This document shows, piece after piece, positions 52,697-60,181 of a stretch of 64,000 nucleotides of DNA. Under the pieces are notes generated by a model. It was not told where the DNA came from, did no database searches, and worked only from the letters and a program-made list of their open reading frames with translations. Origin of the DNA: Treponema sp. (GTDB taxonomy: Bacteria > Spirochaetota > Spirochaetia > Treponematales > Treponemataceae); contig PDOP01000032.1 in the NCBI GenBank assembly GCA_002749205.1, positions 56,257-120,256 on the forward strand. Reading direction: 5' to 3'. How positions within the stretch are numbered: the first letter of the stretch is position 1; every line of letters begins with the position of its first letter. A program made the translations under genes and the position numbers.

Positions 52697-55441
52697 CTAT
52701 CTGCCGCAACAATGTTTGTATTTTTTACCGCTTCCGCAACTGCATGGATCGTTGCGCCCAACCTTTTGCGCTACACGAACAACCTGAGCTCCTTCAGGAC
52801 GACTTGCACCTGCCAAAGGATTTGCCGCCTGCATGTTGGCAAAACCATTGCTTGAACTGTGTTGTGCTGTACCGATAATTTGGTTTTCGTCTTGATTGCT
52901 GTGGTCTTTTTCAGTGCTTACTTTTACTAGTGCAATTCTTGATGCAAGTGTATAGCGAATTTGCCCAATCATACCGTCAAATATGTCAAAGCCTTCGTTT
53001 TTGTATTCTGTTAATGGGTTTTTCTGTCCGTATGAGCGAAGGTAAACCGCTTCACGCAATGCTTCAAGTGTTTCAAGATGGTCAAGCCAAGCCTTGTCAA
53101 TAATATTGACATACTGGAAACGGATAAAGTAGTTAAGATTTTCCTTGCCTGTCAGTTTTTCTTTTTCTGCAATTTCGGATTTGACTTTTTCGATAATTTG
53201 GCTCGCAACCTCATTGGGGCTTTCTTCTGCGGTTTTTAACTCGTCATCATTGACAGAATAACCGAATTTTGATTTTAAATCGTTGATTATTTCTTCTATA
53301 CTATCGGCTCTGTCTTTTTTACTTGCCGTTTTATATTCTTGGAACAATTCAGTAATATAATCTTCAATGGTTGCGTATACTCTATCGAGAAGATGCTCGT
53401 CTGCCAGTATTGCATCTCTTTCACTGTAGATAAAATTTCTCTGTTCATTTAAAACATCGTCATATTCTAAAAGGTGCTTTCTAATGTCGAAGTTTCTTTC
53501 TTCAACTTTTGTTTGAGCTCTTTCAATACTGCTGTTAATCATTGAATGGGTAATAGGCTCACCGGGTTCAATACCTATTTTGCCCATCATACCTTTCAGT
53601 CTTTCTCCACCGAAAAGACGCATTAAATCATCATCGAGTGAAATATAAAACTTAGATCTGCCGGGGTCTCCCTGTCGACCGGAACGCCCTCTAAGCTGAT
53701 TGTCAATTCGTCTGCTTTCATGTCGCTCGGTACCGATAACATAAAGTCCGCCACAGTTTTTTACTTCTTCATAATCATTACGCCATTTTACTGTTTCTTC
53801 TTTAATGAGCTTTTCAAGATGGTCCGGGTTAGGTTGTGAGCCTGCTTTTTTTCTGGCTCTAAATTCAGGGTTGCCCCCGAGCTTAATATCGGTACCTCGT
53901 CCTGCCATATTGGTAGCAATTGTAACAGAGCCTTTTGCACCGGCTTCGGCAATGATTAAAGCCTCTCTGGCGTGATTTTTAGCATTTAAAACTTCGTGTC
54001 GAATACCGCGTTTTAAAAGGAATTTTGAAATAAGCTCGGACTTTTCGATTGAGGCAGTACCGACCAAAATCGGTTGACCTCGATGATGTGCTTCACTTAT
54101 TTCATCGCAAAGTGCATTGATTTTATCGGTTTCGGTAAGATAAACCTCATCGTTTTCGTCAATTCTTGCAACCGGTCTGTTAGTCGGAATTACAACAACA
54201 TCGAGTTTGTAGATTTTTGAAAATTCAACAGCCTCAGTGTCCGCAGTACCTGTCATACCGGAGAGTTTTGTATACATTCTGAAAAAGTTCTGGAAAGTAA
54301 CGGTTGCAAGAGTCCTGTTTCTTTGTGCAATTCTGATATGCTCTTTTGCTTCTATAGCCTGATGAAGACCGTCACTGTATCGCCTTCCTTCAAGAATACG
54401 CCCTGTAAATTCATCGACTATTTGCACCTTGCCGTCCGCAACGACATAGTCAACATCAATTTGATAGAGAATATGTGCCTTTACCGCTTGTGTGAAGTAG
54501 TGAATGTATTCAAAATTGTTTTCGTCAAAGAGGTTTCCGTTAATCAATCCTCGCTTATTTAATATTTCTTCAATGTGAAGCATACCCGGATCGCTGAAAG
54601 AAATCCTGCGACTTTTTTCGTCTATTTTGTAGTCGCCGATAACTTCTTCGCCTTCAGCTTCATTGGGGTATTCTCCCGTTTCAGGATTTTTTTGAACTTC
54701 TTTTAACTGACCTACTAATTTGTCAACTTCAAAATAGTTATGCGTGTCGTCTTCTGCGGCTCCCGAAATAATCAGCGGAGTTCTTGCTTCATCAATTAAA
54801 ATAGAGTCAATTTCGTCAACAATAGCGAAATTAAAGCCCCGTTGAACTTTTTTGTCGAGTTTTAACTGCATATTATCGCGAAGATAGTCAAACCCGAATT
54901 CGTTGTTGGTTCCGTAAGTTATATCACAGGCGTATGCTTCACTTCTGGCATCGTTATCCATGTTTGAAAGAATTGCACCTACTGAAACCCCGAGATATGC
55001 AAACACGGGACGCATCCAGTTTGCATCTCGCTCTGCCAAGTAATCGTTTACTGTAATAACATGTACACCCTTACCACTAAGACTGTTTAGATATGCAGCC
55101 GCAACCGACATCAGTGTTTTACCTTCACCGGTTTTCATTTCGACTATTTTGCCTGAATTTAAAACCAAGGCTCCCATAATCTGTACATCATATGGGCGCT
55201 CACCCAGTATTCGCCTTGCGGCTTCTCTTGCCATGGCATAGGCTTCGGGTATGAAGCTTTCAAGAGTTTCGCCTTTTTTATATCTTGATCTGAATTCCTC
55301 TGTTTTTTCTTTAAATTCTGCTTCTGTTAGGGTTAATGCCCAGCTTTCTTTTTTATTAACTTCTCTAAGTAGAGGAAGTAATGCTTTAATGTCACGCTCA
55401 TGCTGTGAGCCGAATAAAAATTTTGCAATTGAAAATCCCAT
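52697..55441 (-). CDS. secA: Preprotein translocase ATPase SecA
   Basis: The 914-residue motor pushes proteins through SecYEG. It shows MKTGEGKTLM (Walker A), the DEIDSILIDEARTPLIISGA Walker B region, VGTASIEKSE, TNMAGRGTDI and LRGRSGRQGD. The C-terminal SEC-C zinc motif NDPCSCGSGKKYKHCCGR is intact. Length is typical. A TATAGT lies 12 nt before the ATG without a good Shine-Dalgarno, so this gene may also be nearly leaderless. Confidence 0.97.
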   Translation of the reverse strand: MGFSIAKFLFGSQHERDIKALLPLLREVNKKESWALTLTEAEFKEKTEEFRSRYKKGETLESFIPEAYAMAREAARRILGERPYDVQIMGALVLNSGKIVEMKTGEGKTLMSVAAAYLNSLSGKGVHVITVNDYLAERDANWMRPVFAYLGVSVGAILSNMDNDARSEAYACDITYGTNNEFGFDYLRDNMQLKLDKKVQRGFNFAIVDEIDSILIDEARTPLIISGAAEDDTHNYFEVDKLVGQLKEVQKNPETGEYPNEAEGEEVIGDYKIDEKSRRISFSDPGMLHIEEILNKRGLINGNLFDENNFEYIHYFTQAVKAHILYQIDVDYVVADGKVQIVDEFTGRILEGRRYSDGLHQAIEAKEHIRIAQRNRTLATVTFQNFFRMYTKLSGMTGTADTEAVEFSKIYKLDVVVIPTNRPVARIDENDEVYLTETDKINALCDEISEAHHRGQPILVGTASIEKSELISKFLLKRGIRHEVLNAKNHAREALIIAEAGAKGSVTIATNMAGRGTDIKLGGNPEFRARKKAGSQPNPDHLEKLIKEETVKWRNDYEEVKNCGGLYVIGTERHESRRIDNQLRGRSGRQGDPGRSKFYISLDDDLMRLFGGERLKGMMGKIGIEPGEPITHSMINSSIERAQTKVEERNFDIRKHLLEYDDVLNEQRNFIYSERDAILADEHLLDRVYATIEDYITELFQEYKTASKKDRADSIEEIINDLKSKFGYSVNDDELKTAEESPNEVASQIIEKVKSEIAEKEKLTGKENLNYFIRFQYVNIIDKAWLDHLETLEALREAVYLRSYGQKNPLTEYKNEGFDIFDGMIGQIRYTLASRIALVKVSTEKDHSNQDENQIIGTAQHSSSNGFANMQAANPLAGASRPEGAQVVRVAQKVGRNDPCSCGSGKKYKHCCGR

Positions 55442-55559
55442 AACCCGTACTTTACTATAAATTGCTTAAAAAATCAAGAGGCTAAAAGTATAAAAGATGT
55501 TTTCCTCTTTGGGATTATCGGCTGTTTTATCAATTCGTTTTAAATAGGGGGAGGGGGTG

Positions 55560-55800
55560 TTGCTGTTTAACAGTAATTTTTAAAAAAAAGTGCGTAAAGT
55601 CAGCCGCGAAAGGGATAGTAGCGGAATTTTAATGCCGATTGTTACATAGCAGTAATATAGGTTGGAGTGTAACGGAAAACTATATTTATTATAAAAGAAG
55701 AGGCGTTAAAATTAAAAGCGGATAGCCCGTTTTTTGCATTGTGTGAAACTAAGCTCATTATAAATTTTTATTTTTTTCGCAATGCAAAAATTCGCCCGTA
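55560..55800. repeat. Hairpin-rich intergenic element of unknown type
   Basis: This stretch contains GGGATAGTAGCGGAA, then AAAGCGGATAGCCCG, followed by TTTTTGCATTGTG pairing with CGCAATGCAAAAA (one wobble). It resembles repetitive extragenic palindrome-type DNA, but only one copy is in the window. The 55442-55882 gap has no gene that I can support. Confidence 0.4.
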
Positions 55801-55882
55801 ATGAATTTATCTGTCTTATGAATTGTCTAAAGTCAATTTTTATTTAACCGAAAATATAGTAACAATTGCTACGGAGGTTTTT

Positions 55883-56113
55883 ATGAAAACATACTCTATT
55901 AAAAGTGCGCCCAATGAGGTTTCGTATTTTTCTATTTTGCGTGAAGAAGAAGGAGGATATCATATCAGGATTTGTCGAGACATTGAAGGATATGAAAAGA
56001 CCGGCGAAAGTTTTTTAGGTGAACAGCTTTTTGAAACTTGTCTTCGCACAGGTTATATTGAAGAAGTTTCACACCCTGCGCAAGCGTATGGTCATTTTGC
56101 CCAAGTTAGTTAA
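55883..56113 (+). CDS. Small conserved-looking protein of unknown function
   Basis: The 76-residue acidic protein begins MKTYSIKSAPNEVSYF and has alternating beta and alpha segments. There is no Cys, signal or membrane helix. The start at 55883 is fixed by GGAGG 5 nt upstream. Its end overlaps that of the convergent helicase gene by 8 bp. I do not recognise it, but the strong ribosome-binding site supports that it is real. Confidence 0.7.
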   Translation: MKTYSIKSAPNEVSYFSILREEEGGYHIRICRDIEGYEKTGESFLGEQLFETCLRTGYIEEVSHPAQAYGHFAQVS

Positions 56114-58640
56114 AAAAATTGTTTAGTTTTGAGTATAAGGCTCCGATCTGCGTTTCTTGCCCTGTTGAAAACTGGTCGGAGTATTTATCTATTAAACTCT
56201 GCAAAGACGCAAGTGTTTCGTAAATGCTTGTTTGAAATCCCCTCGAAGTTTTAAACCAAAAAGTATTTTTATCATCGGTATACATTGTAATAAATCCGAG
56301 TTGCCGGCTTTTTTGTTTTGCAATTGTCGTTCTCAAAATTGCATTTATATTTTTCATCAATTCATTCATATCTTCAGGAAGCGTGAAGTTTTTGTTTCTT
56401 TGCCACGCAGATTGTTTTATTATGGAAACATCGAATGTTTGTATAATATTTAATATCCGTCCAAGTTTTTCTCCACGCAGAATTTCATAACCTGCAATTT
56501 CGACTACACCGCGTAACCCTTTTGCCTGCTCTAAAACACCGATGCTTTCGTTGCTGTTTGGTAAAATATCAATCAGTTTTTTTATTTTTTCAAATGGCAG
56601 GATAATATGCTTTTTGCCTTTTATTTTTTTTATTTTAAATACTTCACCGGCTATTTTTATTTCATCTTTATCGGAAGAGTTTGTTTTCTTTTTATTTTTT
56701 TCACTCGACTTATTTTGCTCTTTTAGAATTGCCTTCTTTTTTGTTTTTTTAATACTTCCGGTATTAAAAATTTCAGGCGCTATTTTTGAAACTATTTTTT
56801 TACTTAAAGGCGAAACCGACATAGCATAGGTTCTCGATGTTTTTACTATTTCTCCTGCAACAATAAAATCAGGATTGCTTTTATAAAGGCATGAGCCGGG
56901 GTGTATAAAAATCTTATCGGCTGTCAGGCTTTTGTAAACACCTCTTCCGTGTAATACGCAAACAAACTGTATCATTCCAGATGCGATACAGGTAATATAG
57001 TCTTCAATATTTCCGCCCGATAAAATCGGCACACCCATATCAGAGACAATAATTTCCAGTTGTTCTTTGATGTTTGCAATTTCTGCCATAATTCTTTCAT
57101 CTAAGTAATTCGATTTACAGAATGTAGCTTTATCTTGCACATTGTAGTATTGTCTAAAAAGCGTTAAAAATGAAACGAAGTCGCCGAGCGGCTCATCGAA
57201 TTTGTTATGTGCAATTCGTGCCTCAAGCTCTTTTCCCGTGGGAAATGAAAAAGGACTTCGTGCAGAAAGAAAACTTGCCGCAATGATTACTTCTTCGACA
57301 GATTTTGGAAAGTGTAAAATTGCTTCAACAATTATTCTTGACTGCCTTGGACTGAGCGGAAACAGGCACATCATCTTTCCGATTTTGCTAAGCGATCTAT
57401 CAGGCTCCAATGCAGAGAGCATATTTAAAGTTTCAACAGCACCGATTATGTCTTTTTTTCCGGGTGCGGAAATAAAATCAAAATTTTCAAAATCAAAAAT
57501 ACCGAGCTCCGACATTCTCAAAACAACTTCGGAAAGATCCGTTCGGTAAATCTCTTCGGTTGTATACATTGGTCTTCTTTCAAAATCTTTTCGGCTGTAA
57601 AGTCTGTAGCAAACCCCGTCTTGTGTGCGCCCCGCTCGTCCTCGCCTTTGATTGCAGGAAGCTTTTGAAATTGCCGTTTCTTCCAAACTTGATGTAAACG
57701 AAAACGGATTATAATAATTTAATTTTGCAAGACCTGAATCAATTACCGTAACAATGTCATTTATCGTAATCGATGTTTCGGCAATGTTTGTTGCAATGAC
57801 CACTTTTTTTTTGCCGAATGGCGGGGGATTAAAAACCCGCTCCTGCTCTTCTTTACTTAACCTGCCGTAAAGTGGAATTAAATGAAGTCGTTTAAAATTT
57901 CTGCCGGAAAGTTTTTCCATGCAGTTTTTAATTGCACGCTCGCCGGGTAAAAAAATTAATGTCGCCCCGCCTCTGTTTTCGTAGATAATGCGATCCATAA
58001 TTGATGCAATCTTTTCGAGTAACGCAGACTCGGCTGTGGTACTTAAAGTGGATGCGGGAATTGCCGGCGGGTCAAAAATCAGCGTTACCGGAAAAGTTTC
58101 TGAATTGATTTTTACAACAGGGCATTCATCAAAATACATTGAAAACATATCGGTATTGATAGTCGCCGAAGAGATAATCACTTTAAAGTCAACACGCTCC
58201 GCTAGAATTCGTTTTAAAAGGCCTAAAATAAAATCTATATTTAAACTTCGCTCATGTGCTTCGTCCACTATAATTACCGAATACTTACTAAGCCACGGAT
58301 CCAACTTTAATTCCTGCAAAAGAATTCCGTCTGTCATAATTTTAATTTTTGTCTCTGCTGAGGTCATATCATTAAAACGCATTTTATATCCGACAGTTTT
58401 GGAAACTTGAGTTTTCAATTGTTTGGAAATATACTCACTTACCGAAAGAGCCGCAATTCGTCTCGGTTGCGTAACTCCAATCATACCGCTTTGACTGTAT
58501 CCTGCTTCATGCAAAATAATCGGCATCTGGGTAGTCTTTCCGGAGCCTGTGGGGCTTTCAACAACAATCACTTGATTTCGTGATAACATATCCAATATTT
58601 TCTGCTTTTCCGCATAGACAGGTAACTGTTTAAAATTCAT
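56106..58640 (-). CDS. HrpA-type DEAH-box ATP-dependent helicase
   Basis: The 844-residue superfamily 2 helicase has motif I SPTGSGKTTQ (about 28-37), motif II DEAH (VDEAHERSLNID), SATINTDMF, motif VI QRRGRAGRTQDG, and the DEAH-specific ratchet and OB-fold domains. A Lys/Ser-rich insert (about 620-660) interrupts the C-terminal half, and the C-terminal 190 residues are unlike E. coli HrpA. HrpA/HrpB-type proteins act on RNA or stalled ribosomes. The ATG follows a short A+T-rich leader. Confidence 0.9.
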   Translation of the reverse strand: MNFKQLPVYAEKQKILDMLSRNQVIVVESPTGSGKTTQMPIILHEAGYSQSGMIGVTQPRRIAALSVSEYISKQLKTQVSKTVGYKMRFNDMTSAETKIKIMTDGILLQELKLDPWLSKYSVIIVDEAHERSLNIDFILGLLKRILAERVDFKVIISSATINTDMFSMYFDECPVVKINSETFPVTLIFDPPAIPASTLSTTAESALLEKIASIMDRIIYENRGGATLIFLPGERAIKNCMEKLSGRNFKRLHLIPLYGRLSKEEQERVFNPPPFGKKKVVIATNIAETSITINDIVTVIDSGLAKLNYYNPFSFTSSLEETAISKASCNQRRGRAGRTQDGVCYRLYSRKDFERRPMYTTEEIYRTDLSEVVLRMSELGIFDFENFDFISAPGKKDIIGAVETLNMLSALEPDRSLSKIGKMMCLFPLSPRQSRIIVEAILHFPKSVEEVIIAASFLSARSPFSFPTGKELEARIAHNKFDEPLGDFVSFLTLFRQYYNVQDKATFCKSNYLDERIMAEIANIKEQLEIIVSDMGVPILSGGNIEDYITCIASGMIQFVCVLHGRGVYKSLTADKIFIHPGSCLYKSNPDFIVAGEIVKTSRTYAMSVSPLSKKIVSKIAPEIFNTGSIKKTKKKAILKEQNKSSEKNKKKTNSSDKDEIKIAGEVFKIKKIKGKKHIILPFEKIKKLIDILPNSNESIGVLEQAKGLRGVVEIAGYEILRGEKLGRILNIIQTFDVSIIKQSAWQRNKNFTLPEDMNELMKNINAILRTTIAKQKSRQLGFITMYTDDKNTFWFKTSRGFQTSIYETLASLQSLIDKYSDQFSTGQETQIGALYSKLNNFFN

Positions 58641-58688
58641 GGAGGCATTGTAGCAAATAAATTACAAATAATCAAGATGACGAATTAT

Positions 58689-58817
58689 GGGGGAGACTCC
58701 CCCTCGCTGCAAAAAATTGCCTCTTTTCTTAAAATAGTTTTATGTCGAGGCTTTATAAAAATAAAGCCTCGACTTCTTATCAAAATAAACGAGGCAATTG
58801 TTTTTCCGCTACCCCCC
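58689..58817 (-). repeat. Dispersed structured element R1, copy 5 (reverse)
   Basis: On the minus strand it starts GGGGGGTAGCGGAAAAACAA and ends GCAGCGAGGGGGA, then a TCCCCC tract. AATTGCCTC/GAGGCAATT pairing is kept, and the inner hairpin is long (AAGTCGAGGCTTTA with its complement). Unlike the other copies it lies upstream of a gene, 48 bp from the helicase start. Confidence 0.8.
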
Positions 58818-58880
58818 AATGTAAATTGTTCGCTCTACATAAAAACAACGATGAACTATTGCTTGCTTTAAAAATTTGTA

Positions 58881-58909
58881 TTGACATCTTTTTTTTATTA
58901 AAGTAAAAT
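58881..58909 (+). promoter_or_regulatory. Promoter of the GNAT acetyltransferase gene
   Basis: TTGACA (58881-58886), 17-bp spacer, TAAAAT (58904-58909). Leader of about 17 nt with GGAGG. Confidence 0.7.
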
Positions 58910-58932
58910 TACAGTGTATTTTGGAGGTTTTT

Positions 58933-59505
58933 ATGGAATACAGATTTGCAACAGTTGATGATATTGAAGCTGTTTCAGAATTACAAAAAAAATATCATGT
59001 TTCGACCGTAAGTGATGAAGACAGACCGGACGGTTTTGTTACAACATTATTCACACCCGAGCAATTTAAGTCGATTATCGAAGAAGAAAATGGACTTGCC
59101 ATTGCTTGTGATAAAGGTCGTGTTGTTGCTTATGCTATGTCGGCATCTTGGAAGTATTGGTCTGCATGGCCTATGTTTGCTTTTATGATTAAGGATTTAC
59201 CTTCCGTAACTTATCTTGGTAAACAGCTTAGCGAGGATAATTCTTTTCAGTACGGTCCTGTTTGTGTTGACAAAGCGTACCGAGGCAAAGGTGTTGTTCA
59301 AAATATTTTTGAGTTTTCAAGGCGCGAATTTAAAAAGCGGTTTCCTATAATGATAACATTTATAAACAAAACAAATCCGAGATCGTTTAAAGCACATACC
59401 GAAAAAGCAGGTTTTGAAGTGATAAAGAGTTTTGAATACAACAATAATAATTATTACGAGCTTGGTTACGATATGGAAAAACCTGTCGAAAAAGCAGATA
59501 TTTAA
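58933..59505 (+). CDS. GNAT-family N-acetyltransferase
   Basis: The 190-residue protein has the GNAT pattern: an N-terminal DDIEAVSELQKKY helix, AIACDKGRVVAYAMS, FQYGPVCVDKAYRGKGVVQNIFEFSRREF with the acetyl-CoA-binding RGKG, and a C-terminal NPRSFKAHTEKAGFEVI. The substrate is unknown. Start is ATG 58933 after GGAGG; a longer frame begins 12 nt earlier and overlaps that site. Monocistronic before the tRNA-Leu genes. Confidence 0.85.
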   Translation: MEYRFATVDDIEAVSELQKKYHVSTVSDEDRPDGFVTTLFTPEQFKSIIEEENGLAIACDKGRVVAYAMSASWKYWSAWPMFAFMIKDLPSVTYLGKQLSEDNSFQYGPVCVDKAYRGKGVVQNIFEFSRREFKKRFPIMITFINKTNPRSFKAHTEKAGFEVIKSFEYNNNNYYELGYDMEKPVEKADI

Positions 59506-59530
59506 AAGCAGGCAGTTTAAAATAAAAAAC

Positions 59531-59550
59531 GGCTACCCTAAAGGGTAGCC
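59531..59550 (-). terminator. Terminator after tRNA-Leu (GAG)
   Basis: GGCTACCC/GGGTAGCC with a TAAA loop, followed on the minus strand by GTTTTTTATT, two bases after the tRNA. It may also end the convergent GNAT transcript. Confidence 0.85.
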
Positions 59551-59552
59551 TC

Positions 59553-59635
59553 TGCGACGAACTGGACTTGAACCAGCACACCCGTTAAGGCACCAGCACC
59601 TCAAGCTGGCGTGTCTACCATTCCACCACCGTCGC
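59553..59635 (-). tRNA. tRNA-Leu (GAG)
   Basis: An 83-nt class II tRNA: acceptor GCGACGG start with CGTCGC at the end, long variable arm, anticodon stem CCAGC/GCTGG with loop TTGAGGT (anticodon GAG), T-loop TTCAAGT. CCA not encoded. Confidence 0.94.
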
Positions 59636-59697
59636 ATTATGCGAAAAGAATACTACCAAAAATATGTATTTTTGTCAATAGATTTTTTCGTTTTGTT

Positions 59698-59781
59698 TGC
59701 CCTGAGGGGGATTTGAACCCCCAAGCCCGTGAGAGCACTAGTACCTGAAACTAGCGTGTCTACCAATTCCACCATCGGGGC
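59698..59781 (-). tRNA. tRNA-Leu (CAG)
   Basis: An 84-nt class II tRNA with anticodon stem CTAGT/ACTAG, loop TTCAGGT (anticodon CAG), T-arm GGGGG TTCAAAT CCCCC. The acceptor stem GCCCCGA/TCAGGGC has a C5-A68 mismatch. Likely co-transcribed with tRNA-Leu (GAG), 62 bp away. Confidence 0.92.
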
Positions 59782-59918
59782 TTAAATCCAACGAAGGTTT
59801 GAGTATACACTAATTTTAAAAAAAATGCAATAGTTGTTTTGCAAATTTTAATGCCAAAACTTTAAGCAAAATTAAATGCACTTTCCGAGCCTGCCGAGGA
59901 ACAGAAAATCGGCGTGCA

Positions 59919-59963
59919 TGAAAAAAATTACTTTGCAAAAGACTTGCAAAGTAATTTTTTTCA
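59919..59963. terminator. Perfect 20-bp hairpin with T-run
   Basis: Arms at 59919-59938 and 59944-59963 are perfect complements, with a 5-nt AAGAC loop and seven T. It could terminate transcription from either strand, including purD-purM readthrough. With R2 copy G it occupies most of 59782-60181. Confidence 0.7.
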
Positions 59964-59970
59964 TCATTTA

Positions 59971-60098
59971 GTTTAACCTGATTTTGCCGGTGCCGTTATC
60001 CTTTTGTTTGTTTGGTTTACAAGAAAAAGCGGCTTAATAAAGACGCTGATTATTTTGCCAAGTAGAAAACAAAAGATTTAAGGCGCCGGCGGGTTGGA
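59971..60098 (-). repeat. Dispersed structured element R2, copy G (reverse)
   Basis: Outer helix GCCGGTGCC/GGCGCCGGC (one wobble) and inner helix AGCG/CGCT on the minus strand. Right side ends GGGTTGGAAAGC, as in copies D and F. A GGGC/GCCC hairpin follows at about 60116. Confidence 0.8.
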
Positions 60099-60181
60099 AA
60101 GCAAAAGTGAGGGAAGCCACGGGGCTTTGCCCGGGCTGACCGAACGTTGCACAAAAACATATTCGTTATTTAAAATATTTT

